64,000 bases of DNA from Streptosporangium saharense (GCF_014203715.1 NZ_JACHJP010000002.1:1488001-1552000); one strand, 5' to 3'. Positions 45,965 to 55,309 are shown, counted from the stretch's first letter. Notes: generated from the letters alone by a model not told the origin. A program made the numbers and translations.

Positions 45965-47389
45965 GTGAGTGACCTTCTTACGCTGAGCGAGGGCGCGGTG
46001 CTGACGCACCTGGCCACCAGGGCCGAGCTGACGGGCGGTGCCCTGCGGGCCGTGGACGACCTGCGGCTGTGGGCCCGTCTCGCCGACGGCGACGGGCTGC
46101 CGCTGGCCGGGGGCGGCACGGTGCGCACGGTGGTCGAGGCGGGCGAGCCGTACCTCACCGGGCCTCGGGGCTGGCTCGCGGCGGTGCGGCCCGAGGAGGT
46201 GGTCGCGCTGCGCCTGCGCGGGGGCGGGTTCGAGCTGTCCACCACGACGCTGACCGGGTTCTCCGCCGAGCGGGCGGTCCGGGTCACCGAGGAGTTCGCC
46301 CAGCGGGCCCTTGAGGCGCTGCGCGCCTTCGCCGAGGGGCTAGAACCGAGTCCCGGGGTCTCCATCGACGTGGCGGTCCTCGGTCTGCTGGCCAGCGACC
46401 CCGAGACGTTCGCCGATCCGCTGCCGCCGCTGGCCCCGCTGCTGAACGGCGCCTCACTTGAGGTGCGGGGCGGCCGGGTCGGCATCGTCGGCGCGCCGTG
46501 GGAGACGGACTCGGTGGCCGACCTCTCCCCCTCGGACGTCGTCAGGCTGGCCCTGGTCCGCAGCGCGCTGCGCACCTACGGGGAGGGCGCCAACCTGTCG
46601 CGGGCGCTCACCTACCTGGGCCGCTCGGAGACGGTGCTCACCAGGATCGCCGACGAGGTCGAGCGGGAGCCGCTGCCCGCGCGCCTGGTGGAGGCGCTGC
46701 CGCGCACCGACCCCGCGGCGCTGCTGCTGGCCGCCAGGACCGCAGAGGGCGAGGGCCGCTCGTTCGAGGCCGCCGGGATCGTCTCCGAGGTGCTCACGCT
46801 GGCTCCCGGGCTCACCCCGGCGGAGCGGGACGCGGCCGAGTACGCCGCGTGCCGTACGAACCCGAAGGACCCGCTGCCCGCGCGGGCGGCGCACCTGTTC
46901 CGGCAGCTGCTGGTGTACGGCGACCGCCCGGCCAGGCGCCGCCTGGTCGACGACCTGGTCGCGCTGAGCGTCCGGGTCGCCGAGCCCGCCCTGGCCGACC
47001 TGGCGCTGTTCGAGAACGACGTCGTCGGCGAGTTCCTGGACGCGCGAGGCGAGTGGCTGCGCGAGGACGAGGTCCGGCTGCTCGAATCGTGGCGCGGGAC
47101 GCCGCTGCGCCTGTGGGAGGTCCTGGAGGCCGGCGACGGCCGGATCACCCTGCGCGACGCGGCCGAGGAGGCCGGGCGGCCGGTCACGCTTGCCGACGAA
47201 CTGCTGCCCTCCCAGGCGCTGCCCGGCGACCTGATGCTGACCAGGCTGCTCGACGACGGGACGGGGCCGCACGTGTTCGGCCACCCCTTCAAGGTGGATC
47301 CGGCGCGCCGTCAGGAGATGCTCGCCCTGCTCGCCGACCCGGTCGATCCCTACGCGGTCGCGGCCTTCTTCAGACGCGCCGCCCGGTGA
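45965..47389 (+). CDS. Hypothetical protein, helical
   Basis: 474 residues from GTG. I do not recognise it. N-terminal ~160 residues are mixed alpha/beta (RTVVEAGEPYLTGPRGWLAA, FELSTTTLTGFSAERAVRV). The middle and C-terminal parts are helical with Leu/Ala/Asp repeats, containing LARALTYLG-like and PARAAHLFRQLLVYGDRPAR segments that could be TPR-like. No signal peptide or membrane helix. AACAAT upstream could be a leaderless -10. Confidence 0.75.
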   Translation: MSDLLTLSEGAVLTHLATRAELTGGALRAVDDLRLWARLADGDGLPLAGGGTVRTVVEAGEPYLTGPRGWLAAVRPEEVVALRLRGGGFELSTTTLTGFSAERAVRVTEEFAQRALEALRAFAEGLEPSPGVSIDVAVLGLLASDPETFADPLPPLAPLLNGASLEVRGGRVGIVGAPWETDSVADLSPSDVVRLALVRSALRTYGEGANLSRALTYLGRSETVLTRIADEVEREPLPARLVEALPRTDPAALLLAARTAEGEGRSFEAAGIVSEVLTLAPGLTPAERDAAEYAACRTNPKDPLPARAAHLFRQLLVYGDRPARRRLVDDLVALSVRVAEPALADLALFENDVVGEFLDARGEWLREDEVRLLESWRGTPLRLWEVLEAGDGRITLRDAAEEAGRPVTLADELLPSQALPGDLMLTRLLDDGTGPHVFGHPFKVDPARRQEMLALLADPVDPYAVAAFFRRAAR

Positions 47390-47395
47390 CGGGGC

Positions 47396-48061
47396 TCAGC
47401 CGCTGGTCTGCGGCAGGACCGGTCCCTCGCTCGCCTGGACCAGGACGAACCCCTGGCCCTGGAAGGCGAGCTGGACCGCCTCGCCGCTGCCGCGCCCGAT
47501 GAGCGCCGCGGCCTTGAAGGTGCGGTTGACGCCGACGCGCAGGCTGGTGCTCCAGCACACCGCGGACTGGCTGTCGGCGTAGGTGGGCGCACGGGAGGCG
47601 TCGAGCAGGACGGGCGCGCCGTGCGCGGTCACGGCCACCCACCCGGTGCCCTGGACCGTGGTGTTGAACAGGCCGCCGGTGGCGATGCCCGCGCCCTGCA
47701 CCCGCTGGATGTCCCAGGTGAGCTGCGGGTCGAAGGCCAGCAGGTTCCTGCCGTTGACGGTGATCGCCTCGTTCTCCAGGTAGAACAGGTGGATGTCGTC
47801 GGCGTTGTCGGCCACAAAGAGCAGGCCCTGGCCCCGCACCCGCATCAGGGGCACGCCCTCGCCGGTGACCATCTTCTTCAGCAGGCGGCCGACGCCGCCT
47901 CCCTCGTAGTCGAAGTCCATCTGCCCCTGGAAGGCGACCATCGACCCCTGCCTGGCCAGCACCTCCCCGTTGAGCTGCACCCGCAGCATCTTGGCGTTCT
48001 GCAGGGCGAAGTGACCGGGAACCTGCGCCTGGTCGAGGTTTCCGAAGAACGAGCTACGCAC
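47396..48061 (-). CDS. AIM24 family protein
   Basis: 221 residues from GTG (AGAGG upstream). AIM24/TRAP-like beta-sandwich: GSMVAFQGQMDFDYEGGGVG, GQGLLFVADNADDIHLFYLE, GNNLLAF-like and the C-terminal EAVQLAFQGQGFVLVQASEG. Cytoplasmic. Homologues exist across bacteria and fungal mitochondria; role unknown in bacteria. Confidence 0.9.
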   Translation of the reverse strand: MRSSFFGNLDQAQVPGHFALQNAKMLRVQLNGEVLARQGSMVAFQGQMDFDYEGGGVGRLLKKMVTGEGVPLMRVRGQGLLFVADNADDIHLFYLENEAITVNGRNLLAFDPQLTWDIQRVQGAGIATGGLFNTTVQGTGWVAVTAHGAPVLLDASRAPTYADSQSAVCWSTSLRVGVNRTFKAAALIGRGSGEAVQLAFQGQGFVLVQASEGPVLPQTSG

Positions 48062-48372
48062 GGGTGATGCCTCTCGATGTCGGGGGATTCACACCGGAAC
48101 GACGCGCGAGGGGACGGAGGAGTTCCCCCGGTTCCGGGACACCCCAATCATCAGGCCAATCACCGATAAATCAGCACATCGGGTCGTTACGCTACCGCTT
48201 CGTGACCGGATCCTGACGGACGGGCAGCCGTGGCCGGTCACCGGCCCGTCCCCACCGGACCCGCCCTGTCGGCGCGGCGGAGGGCCACTCCTATCGACAG
48301 GACCGGAATTGCGATTAATGATCGTAAATAATCGCGACTGCCGCCGGGGCAGCGCATGCACAAGGAGAAGAC
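48062..48372. other. Divergent intergenic region with an inverted repeat
   Basis: No gene visible in 311 bp. An AT-rich inverted repeat GCGATTA-n11-TAATCGC spans 48311-48335, about 40 bp before the DUF6221-like start, a probable operator. Several GC-rich hairpins lie at 48225-48290. Confidence 0.5.
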
Positions 48373-48750
48373 GTGACCGCCGAGATCGCGGGCTGGCTGT
48401 TCCACACCATCAGGCGCGAGGTCGCCGGCGCCGAGGCCCTCGCCGCGGAGACCGACCTCGTCTCCACCCTCGGGGAGAGGACCCTCGGCCCGGGAAGCGG
48501 CCGAGGGTTCATCGAACACATCCGCTCGAACAGCGAGGCGAAGATCAGGATCGTCGAGATGTTCACCAGGAACCGGGCGGTCCTCGACGACCTCGAAGGC
48601 CGCATCCGCGAAGGCGAGAGCCTCACCGCGGGCGAGGCGCACGCCCTGGCCGTCGCCGCCATCCGCGACGAGGTGCTCACCGAGGCGCTCACCGAGACGG
48701 CGTACGGCTACCGCCTGCGCCCCGGCTGGAAGGAGGAGTGGAAGCCGTGA
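48373..48750 (+). CDS. DUF6221-like small protein
   Basis: 125 residues from GTG with AAGGAG five bases upstream. The EAKIRIVEMF block and the closing YGYRLRPGWKEEWKP resemble the end of DUF6221 proteins (EAKRRIVE ... YREEWRP). Mostly helical, acidic. Function unknown. Confidence 0.65.
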   Translation: MTAEIAGWLFHTIRREVAGAEALAAETDLVSTLGERTLGPGSGRGFIEHIRSNSEAKIRIVEMFTRNRAVLDDLEGRIREGESLTAGEAHALAVAAIRDEVLTEALTETAYGYRLRPGWKEEWKP

Positions 48751-48767
48751 CCACCCCCGTCAGGCCG

Positions 48768-49142
48768 TCAGATGAACGCGTAGCACTCGACCTCGGCGCG
48801 GCGGAAGGTCAGGCCCTTGGCGAGCGAGTCCCGCACGCACGCCCGCTCGGAGGGACTCAGCCGCAGCGGGCCGCACACGGTGACCCCGGAGTACGTACGG
48901 CAGTCCAGGTCCGGGTTCTCCTCGGCGCCCACCCGGAAGTCCTGCCTGACCGTGTCCCGGCACGTGGCCCTGCGCCGCGCCGTGGCGGCGTAGGAGCACT
49001 GGTTGAGGAGTGTCTCGTACTGCGACCGGTTCACCGGTGTCCTGCCGTTCTCCCTCGGCAGCGCCCGCGCCGTGGTCCCGGTGACGACGAGCCCGGCCGT
49101 GCTGACCATGACAAGCGCCGTGACGGCGATGATGCGTTTCAT
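48768..49142 (-). CDS. Small secreted cysteine-containing protein
   Basis: 124 residues with a signal peptide (MKRIIAVTALVMVSTAGLVV; cleavage near ALP). The mature domain has six Cys, probably three disulfides. GGGGGAGG precedes the ATG. No family recognised. Confidence 0.75.
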   Translation of the reverse strand: MKRIIAVTALVMVSTAGLVVTGTTARALPRENGRTPVNRSQYETLLNQCSYAATARRRATCRDTVRQDFRVGAEENPDLDCRTYSGVTVCGPLRLSPSERACVRDSLAKGLTFRRAEVECYAFI

Positions 49143-49284
49143 GACGCCTCCCCCTGTGACCAGTCATGACGTCCCTCTGTGACCAATCCTCAATCCACAG
49201 TAACGGGCGCATGGCAAAGAACACTTCCGGGGCACAAGGGGCATAGCGTTACGGAAGGACGGTTCCGCGAGAACGGGGAGAGCG

Positions 49285-49728
49285 TTGGACGACCACGGCT
49301 GGCTGCGGCTCGCGTGTGACCTGGCCGGGCGCTGCCCGCCGTCCTCCTCGGCTTTCTCCGTCGGCGCCGTGGTCGTCGGCGCGGACGGGGTGGAGATCGC
49401 CAGGGGGCACTCCCGGGAGACCGGACCCCACCTGCACGCCGAGGAGGTCGCGCTCTCCAGGGTCTCCCCCGGCGATCCCCGGCTGCCCGGTGCGACCGTC
49501 TACAGCAGCCTCGAACCGTGCAGCGTGCGCCACTCCCGTCCCGTCCCCTGCAGCTCGCTGATCATCGCCAGCGGGGTGCGGCGGGTCGTGCTGGCCTGGC
49601 GGGAGCCGCTGCTGTTCGTCGACTGCCGCGGCGCCGAGGAGCTCACCGCAGCGGGCGTCACGGTGCTGGAGATCCCCGATCTGGCCGGGGCCGCCCGGAA
49701 ACCGAACGCGCACCTGCTGACGGCCTGA
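49285..49728 (+). CDS. CMP/dCMP-type deaminase (RibD-like)
   Basis: 147 residues from a TTG start (GGGGAGAG upstream). The zinc-dependent deaminase motif HAEEVAL and the PCSVRHSRPVPC block supply one His and two Cys ligands; Glu of HAE is the proton shuttle. The SSLEPCSxRxSRPxPC spacing resembles the RibD deaminase domain. Substrate is a cytosine- or pyrimidine-type base; no reductase domain is fused. Confidence 0.88.
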   Translation: MDDHGWLRLACDLAGRCPPSSSAFSVGAVVVGADGVEIARGHSRETGPHLHAEEVALSRVSPGDPRLPGATVYSSLEPCSVRHSRPVPCSSLIIASGVRRVVLAWREPLLFVDCRGAEELTAAGVTVLEIPDLAGAARKPNAHLLTA

Positions 49729-49731
49729 GGG

Positions 49732-51606
49732 TCACCGCGGGTCGATCACGGCCCTGGCGCGGGCCAGCCGTACGGCACGCGAGAGGGTTGTGATGTCGTA
49801 GGCGCCCTGGTGGCGCCGTCCGTTGACGAAGAACGTCGGGGTGCCGGAGACGCCGCTCAGGTCGGCCGTGTCCACGTCCTCGGCGATCCTGGCCGTGCCC
49901 ACGTGCTCCTGGAGGTCGCGGCGGAAGCGTTCGACGTCGAGCCCGAGCGCCTCGGCGTGGCCGACCAGGTCGCGCGGGCGCAGGTCGTCCTGGTGCGCCA
50001 GCAGGCGGTCGTGCATCGGCCAGAAGGCGCCCTGCGCCGCGGCGGCCTCCGCGGCCTCCGCGGCGAGCTGGGCGCGCGGATGCACGTCGTTGAGCGGCAG
50101 GTGCCGCCAGACGTAGCGCAGGTCGCCGAACCCGGCCAGCAGGTCACGGACGACGGGCTCGGCCTGGCCGCAGTAGGGGCACTCGAAGTCGCCGTACTCG
50201 ACCAGCGTCACGGGCGCGTCCTGCGGCCCGCGCACGTGGTCGCGGCGCGGATCGACCGGCGCGACCAAGTCCACGATGGACTCCGAGGTGCCCAGCAGCG
50301 CGCGGATCCGCAGCGGTTTCGGCAGCAGCGTGGTCGCCCGCGACAGCAGCCAGGTCAGCGTCGAGGCGCACAGCGCGGCGGCGAGCACGCCGACCTTCGC
50401 CTCTTCGAGCTGGGGGCCGCGCAGGGCGATGGTCGCCACGAGCAGGGAGACGGTGAAGCCGATGCCCGCGATCGTGCCTCCGCACAGGACCGCCGCCCAC
50501 CCGACGGGAGGGCGCAGGCGCCCGCCGCTGAGCCGGGTGACCAGCCACGCGGTGCCGGTGATGCCGACCGGCTTGCCCAGGACGTAGCCGAGCAGGACGC
50601 CGATCGTGACCGGCGAGGTGACGGCGCGGCCGAGCAGCTCGCCGGTCACCTCGATCCCGGCGTTGCAGAGCGCGAACAGCGGGACGATCAGGTAGCTGGT
50701 CCACGGGTGGTAGAGCCGCTGCAGCCGTTCGTTCGGCGAGATGGCCGAGGCGAGCCCGGCGCGGACCGAGCGTTCGAGTTCGGGGGTCGGCTGCTCACGG
50801 AAGAGCCGGAACAGACCACTGGCCCGTTCGAGGTCGGTGCGGGCCGCCGGGTAGGCGTAGGTCAGCAGGCCCATCGCCAGCCCGGTGATGAGCGGATCGA
50901 CGCCGGAGACGAACAGCGCGGTCCACGCCGCCACGCCCAGCAGCACGTAGACCAGTCCCCTGCGCACGCCCAGCGCCCGCACGACCAGGACCAGGGCGAA
51001 GATCCCGAGCGCGGTCAGCAGCGGGGGCACCGCGACGTGGCCGCTGTAGACGGTCACGATCACCACGAGGGCGACGATGTCGTCCACCACGGTGACGGTG
51101 AGCATGAAGACCCGCAGCCGGTCGGGCAGGCGCGAACCGGCCAGGGCCAGCATGCCCAGCGCGAAGGCCGTGTCCGTGGACATCGCCACGCCCCAGCCGT
51201 ACGCGGAGGGCAGGCCCGCGTTGATCACGAGGTAGATCGCGACCGGTACGGCCATGCCGCCGATCCCGGCGAGCACCGGGAGGGCGGCCCGCCGCCGTTC
51301 GCGCAGCTCACCCATGTCGAACTCGCGGCGGGCCTCAAGGCCGACGACGAAGAAGTAGAACGTCATCAGCCCGCTGTTGACCCAGCCGCGCAGGTCCTGG
51401 GACAGGGCCGCCCCGCCCAGGTCGATCGTCAGCGGCGTGCGCCAGAGCGCCTCGTAGGCCGAAGGGACGAGGTTGGCCCAGGCGAGCGCGACGAGCGTCG
51501 CCACCAGCAGGACCGCGGCGCTGCCGGTCTCGGTGCGCAGGAACTCCCGCAGCGGGGTCCGCAGGCCGCGCGCCCACACGGTCCTTCCGGCCCTCTCGGT
51601 GCTCAT
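49732..51606 (-). CDS. nhaA: NhaA Na+/H+ antiporter fused to a DsbA-like thioredoxin domain
   Basis: 624 residues. Residues ~25-420 form NhaA with about 11-12 helices, including STDTAFALGMLAL and VTVVDDIVALVVI (the paired Asp of the ion site). Residues ~440-624 are a thioredoxin-fold domain with CPYC (FECPYCGQAEP) and SGVSGTPTFFVNGRR. Such NhaA-DsbA fusions are known in actinobacteria; the oxidoreductase domain should lie outside the membrane or regulate the antiporter. The start is 16 bp after the stop of the TIGR03083-like gene. Confidence 0.93.
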   Translation of the reverse strand: MSTERAGRTVWARGLRTPLREFLRTETGSAAVLLVATLVALAWANLVPSAYEALWRTPLTIDLGGAALSQDLRGWVNSGLMTFYFFVVGLEARREFDMGELRERRRAALPVLAGIGGMAVPVAIYLVINAGLPSAYGWGVAMSTDTAFALGMLALAGSRLPDRLRVFMLTVTVVDDIVALVVIVTVYSGHVAVPPLLTALGIFALVLVVRALGVRRGLVYVLLGVAAWTALFVSGVDPLITGLAMGLLTYAYPAARTDLERASGLFRLFREQPTPELERSVRAGLASAISPNERLQRLYHPWTSYLIVPLFALCNAGIEVTGELLGRAVTSPVTIGVLLGYVLGKPVGITGTAWLVTRLSGGRLRPPVGWAAVLCGGTIAGIGFTVSLLVATIALRGPQLEEAKVGVLAAALCASTLTWLLSRATTLLPKPLRIRALLGTSESIVDLVAPVDPRRDHVRGPQDAPVTLVEYGDFECPYCGQAEPVVRDLLAGFGDLRYVWRHLPLNDVHPRAQLAAEAAEAAAAQGAFWPMHDRLLAHQDDLRPRDLVGHAEALGLDVERFRRDLQEHVGTARIAEDVDTADLSGVSGTPTFFVNGRRHQGAYDITTLSRAVRLARARAVIDPR

Positions 51607-51622
51607 CTCCCGGGGCGGGTCG

Positions 51623-52339
51623 TCAGGCCAGGCAGCGCAGGGCGGCCCTGACCCTGCGGTCGATCGGGTAGTCGTCGGGGAGCCTGCCGACTGTCGCCTC
51701 GACGAAGACCGGGACGGGCAACTGGGTGGTCGTGTCGTAGGCGTGCACCCAGATCCGCTCCGCGGTCGGCTCAACCTGGGCCTGCGAGCCCTGCTCCTCA
51801 AGCACGAAGACCGCGACCCTGGCCCGCCACCAGGCCCGGTCGTCGGCCTCCTCCTCGGAGACGGGCGCCCCGACGTCGTCGGCGTGGGTGGCGTACTCGG
51901 AGTCGTAGTGGAAGGTCTGCCTGCCGACCGGGTACGGCCCGGCCAGGGTGGGCAGCGACGCGTCACGGCCGAGTGCCCGTATGCGCGCCCGGGTCACGCC
52001 GTTCGCCTCCCGCCACTCCTGGAGCACCTCCTCGACCGGCAGATCCCTGCGGCGGCGCACACACCAGTCGTTGAAGGCGTTGAAGCCGCCCTCGACCCCC
52101 TCGCGCCTGAGCATCGCCGAGAACCCGTCGAGGTCGTCGTCGAGACAGGCGTGGTTGTACAGCTCCTCCCCCGCCAGGTGCCCAAGGACGTCGCGGACCG
52201 ACCAGCCCGCCGCGCGGGAGGGACGGTTCCAGCCCTCCTCGTCAAGGCCGGAGAAGAACCGGTCGAGGCGGGCCGCCTCGGTGTCGAAGATGTCGAAGGG
52301 GTCGAGATCCGGCAGGGGATCCTTCGGTGATGGGCTCAT
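51623..52339 (-). CDS. Maleylpyruvate isomerase/DinB-like (TIGR03083) protein
   Basis: 238 residues. The four-helix DinB/MDMPI N-terminal domain has WNRPSRAAGWSVRDVLGHLAGEE with the metal-binding His. The second His is probably in FHYDSEYATHADD. Family members include mycothiol-dependent isomerases, so a thiol-transfer role is possible. Same strand as and just before the NhaA fusion gene. Confidence 0.87.
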   Translation of the reverse strand: MSPSPKDPLPDLDPFDIFDTEAARLDRFFSGLDEEGWNRPSRAAGWSVRDVLGHLAGEELYNHACLDDDLDGFSAMLRREGVEGGFNAFNDWCVRRRRDLPVEEVLQEWREANGVTRARIRALGRDASLPTLAGPYPVGRQTFHYDSEYATHADDVGAPVSEEEADDRAWWRARVAVFVLEEQGSQAQVEPTAERIWVHAYDTTTQLPVPVFVEATVGRLPDDYPIDRRVRAALRCLA

Positions 52340-52393
52340 GCCATGAGCGATACCCCGCCCGGCACGAGGGGCAACAGGCCATGTCTCCGCAGG

Positions 52394-53065
52394 TCAGCGC
52401 TGTCGCACGGGAGAGGTGAGGTAGGCGAGCCCGGCGCGGGCCAGCTCGTCGCGCAGGTGGGCCGACGACCTCGGCAGCCCCGGCCCCTCGCCGAGGCCGT
52501 ACGCGGTCAGGAAGCTGCCCAGGCACATGTGGAACACCGTCAGCAGGGCCGTCTCCGGGTCCTCGTGCCGGATCTCGTCCCCGTGGCGCAGCACCGCCTG
52601 CCTGAAGGCGGCGAACATGCGCTCGCGGGCGCGGAGCCTGCGGGCCCTGAGCGGCTCGTCGTCCGTCGAGTGCTCGGCGAGGGGGTGCACGGCCTGGGAG
52701 GCGACGTCCTCGGACAGGCAGGTGACGAAGGCGCGCACCACGTCCGCCAGGGAGGTGTCGGCCTCGCCGAGCCGTTCGGTGAGGTCGTCCTCAAGGCGGG
52801 TGAGGACCATGTCGCCCACGGCCCGCATCAGGCCCTGTTTGCCGTCGAAGCGGCCGTAGATCCCGCCGATGGAGATGCCGGAGGCCTCGGAGACTGCGGC
52901 CATCGTGAACCCGTCCACGCCGTCACGCGCCAGCACGGCCCTGGCGGCGTCGAGGATCTGCAGGGCGGAGCGGCGGCTGCGGCGCTGCTGCGGCTCCTCA
53001 AGAAGGCCCTCGTGCAGGCCGGGCAGCCAGCTGCCCCCCGCGTGGTCCTCGGGGCCTGCCGGCAT
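52394..53065 (-). CDS. TetR-family transcriptional regulator
   Basis: 223 residues from ATG 53065 with GGAGG eight bases upstream. HTH at ~35-80 (ILDAARAVLARDGVDGFTMA ... ISIGGIYGRFDGKQGLM). The C-terminal ligand domain is helical. It lies 43 bp downstream of the FMN reductase gene on the same strand and is the leading candidate for binding the twin motifs at 53784 and 53885. Confidence 0.94.
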   Translation of the reverse strand: MPAGPEDHAGGSWLPGLHEGLLEEPQQRRSRRSALQILDAARAVLARDGVDGFTMAAVSEASGISIGGIYGRFDGKQGLMRAVGDMVLTRLEDDLTERLGEADTSLADVVRAFVTCLSEDVASQAVHPLAEHSTDDEPLRARRLRARERMFAAFRQAVLRHGDEIRHEDPETALLTVFHMCLGSFLTAYGLGEGPGLPRSSAHLRDELARAGLAYLTSPVRQR

Positions 53066-53108
53066 GCCATTCCCTCCGCCCAGCGTGGACGCGCGAGAGT
53101 TTCCACCC

Positions 53109-53726
53109 TCAGCGCGTTCCCACCACGGTAGCAGGATCCGAAGATCCGTTCTGATGTGCGCGCACCCCGCGTGGCGGGGGGACGACGCCGCGTCCGCAGA
53201 CTTCGAGTCCCACGGTGCGCAGTTGGTCGAGGACCCGCTCGCCGGGATGCCATCCGCGTCCGTCACGGCCCTCGGCGACGTTGAGGGCGGCCCCGAGGGG
53301 GGTCGGCCAGCCACGCAGGGCGTGCACGATGGTGCGCAGGGCCTGCAGGGTCGTGACGGCGGCCTGCCAGCCGTACGCGGTGGTGACGCAGCCGACCGCG
53401 CGGCCCGTCAGGTAGGGGCGGGTGTCGTCCCTGAGGTCCTCGGCGTAGTCGAGGGCGTTCTTGACCAGGCCGGAGACGGAGCCGTGGTAGCCGGGCGAGC
53501 AGACGATCACGCCGTCGGCAGCGCGCAGCGCCTCGACCAGGCGCCGTCCCGAGCCGCCCGGGGGACGGTCCGGGTCGTACATCGGCAGGCCAGACAGGTA
53601 GTCGGCGCCGAACAGCTCCGTGCGGGCCCCGGCGGCGGCCGCGGCGTCGAGGGCGAGGCGCAGGGCGGTCTCACTGGTCGAGGAGGCGCGCGTCGTGCCC
53701 CCGAGTCCGACGACGAAGGGCTGCAT
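53109..53726 (-). CDS. NAD(P)H-dependent FMN reductase
   Basis: 205 residues, GAGGAG upstream. Flavodoxin-like fold with the phosphate-binding VVGLGGTTRASSTSETALR and CSPGYHGSVSGLVKNALDY, typical of SsuE/MsuE-type reductases. Supplies reduced FMN to flavin-dependent monooxygenases. Divergent from the DszC-like monooxygenase gene, which strongly suggests a two-component oxygenase system. Confidence 0.92.
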   Translation of the reverse strand: MQPFVVGLGGTTRASSTSETALRLALDAAAAAGARTELFGADYLSGLPMYDPDRPPGGSGRRLVEALRAADGVIVCSPGYHGSVSGLVKNALDYAEDLRDDTRPYLTGRAVGCVTTAYGWQAAVTTLQALRTIVHALRGWPTPLGAALNVAEGRDGRGWHPGERVLDQLRTVGLEVCGRGVVPPPRGVRAHQNGSSDPATVVGTR

Positions 53727-54094
53727 TCCACTGTCTCCTCGGTGGGGAGGGGTTCCTGAGCGGCGGCGCGTTCCAGCGGTACCAATCCGAATCAGTATTC
53801 TTTTTCGAGTATCAAGCGCGCTTTCCCTTCCGTCAAGACCGCTCAGAACGGGCCTCCGGGCGCCTCGGTCAAGCCTTGACTTAGAATCCGAATCCGGATT
53901 TTACTTAAATGCGACGCGTGGGTACGGCTCCCGCGTGGCAGGTCCGGCGGACGGTCGCCTCGACGTCCGGTCCGGGCCTCACCGGGCGGCGCGGCCCGGC
54001 CGGTTGACGGACGTCCCGGCGCGGCGGTCGGCGCGGATCGAAGGCCCGGATTCCAGCGACTCTTCGGGTGCACAACCGCAGGACAGGAGAGGTC
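53727..54094. promoter_or_regulatory. Divergent control region with two copies of a 16-bp motif
   Basis: AATCCGAATCAGTATT at 53784-53799 and AATCCGAATCCGGATT at 53885-53900 differ at two positions and lie 101 bp apart. The second falls between a TTGACT -35 (53876-53881) and the presumed -10 of the monooxygenase promoter. The first lies 15 bp downstream of TTGATA on the minus strand. Both placements suit repression by one regulator. Confidence 0.7.
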
Positions 54095-55309
54095 ATGACT
54101 TTTCAGGAAAACGGGGCATCTTCCGGCGAGGACGCCACGAGGCACCGGATCGCCGACCTCGCCCGCAGGGCGGCGGCCCTGCGCAGGGAGTTACCGGAGA
54201 GCGCCGCAGAAGCCGACACCGCCAACACCGACACCGCGTTCGGGATGCGGCGCCTCTGGGAGGAGGGCCTGTTCGCCTTCTGCCTGCCCCACAGGTTCGG
54301 CGGGATCAACGACGCCAGGCCCGAGGTCCACACCGAGGACTTCTTCAGGATCGTCCTGGACGTCATGGCCGGGGACTCCTCCGCCGGGATGAACTTCCTG
54401 GTCCAGTCGCTGGTGACCTTCGAGGTCTTCAAGGAAGACAACAGCCTGCCCGAGACCACGAAGGCGGAGCTGGCCCGCCTGATCCGCGACGAGGGGGTCA
54501 GGCTCTGCGCCTCGAACTCGGAGGCGGGCTCGCCGGGACCCGTGACCGCCAGGCGCGTGCCGGGCGGCATCGTCGTCACCGGCACCAAGGCGTTCAACAC
54601 CAACAGCGGCGGGGGTGGCTGGGCCTCCGTCGGCCTCACCCTCGAAGGCCGCAGGGGCCGCTACAACGCGCTCGTCCCCCTCGACCAGCCCGGCGTGGCC
54701 ATGAAGCACGACTGGGACAGCATGGGCCAGCGGGGCACCCACAGCCAGACCATCGTCTACGACGAGGTGTTCGTCCCCGACGGTCACCACTTCGACTCGG
54801 GGCCCGTCTCCCCGTCCTACCTGTCGTACGTCTTCCTGACGCACGCGGCGATCATGCTCGGTCCCGGGCTCGGCGCCTTCGACGCCGCCCTCGACTACGT
54901 GCGCAAGCTGGACCGGCCGAGCCTCCCCGAGTTCGACAGCGCGACCGAGGACGTTCTCGTACGGCGCCGCATCGGCGGCTGCGCGGTCGACCTGCGCGCC
55001 GCCCGCGCCTTCCTCCTGGACACCGCCCGCAGGATCGAGCGCAGCGCCCCCGACGAGGACACCACGGAGCTGTTCGTCGAGGCGTTCGGCGTCAAGGTCG
55101 CCTGCGTCAGGGCCGCGCTCTCCGTCACCCAGGAGATCTTCGACCTCACCGGCGCGCGCAGCACCTCGGGCAGGTACGGCTTCGACCGCTTCTGGCGCAA
55201 CGCCCGTACCTTCGCCACCCACGACCCGACCGACGCCAAGGAGGTCTGGATCGGCGACTGGTACCTCACCGGCAAGGAACCCCCGATGGCGGCGATGCTG
55301 CGCGTCTGA
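54095..55309 (+). CDS. Flavin-dependent monooxygenase of the acyl-CoA dehydrogenase fold (DszC/SfnC-like)
   Basis: 404 residues with AGGAG five bases upstream. Acyl-CoA dehydrogenase fold, but the C-terminal GRYGFDRFWRNARTFATHDP and KEVWIGDWYLTGKEPP follow the R-x-WRN-xRT-x3-HDP pattern of DszC-type monooxygenases rather than catalytic-Glu dehydrogenases. DSMGQRGTHSQTIVYDEVFV is the usual mid-domain. Predicted to oxygenate a sulfur- or nitrogen-containing substrate with FMNH2 from the adjacent reductase. Confidence 0.85.
   Translation: MTFQENGASSGEDATRHRIADLARRAAALRRELPESAAEADTANTDTAFGMRRLWEEGLFAFCLPHRFGGINDARPEVHTEDFFRIVLDVMAGDSSAGMNFLVQSLVTFEVFKEDNSLPETTKAELARLIRDEGVRLCASNSEAGSPGPVTARRVPGGIVVTGTKAFNTNSGGGGWASVGLTLEGRRGRYNALVPLDQPGVAMKHDWDSMGQRGTHSQTIVYDEVFVPDGHHFDSGPVSPSYLSYVFLTHAAIMLGPGLGAFDAALDYVRKLDRPSLPEFDSATEDVLVRRRIGGCAVDLRAARAFLLDTARRIERSAPDEDTTELFVEAFGVKVACVRAALSVTQEIFDLTGARSTSGRYGFDRFWRNARTFATHDPTDAKEVWIGDWYLTGKEPPMAAMLRV

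Noticed and set aside
49810-51651. Plus-strand frame opposite nhaA
   Set aside because: Antisense shadow; composition of Gln/Asp/Arg/Gly repeats.
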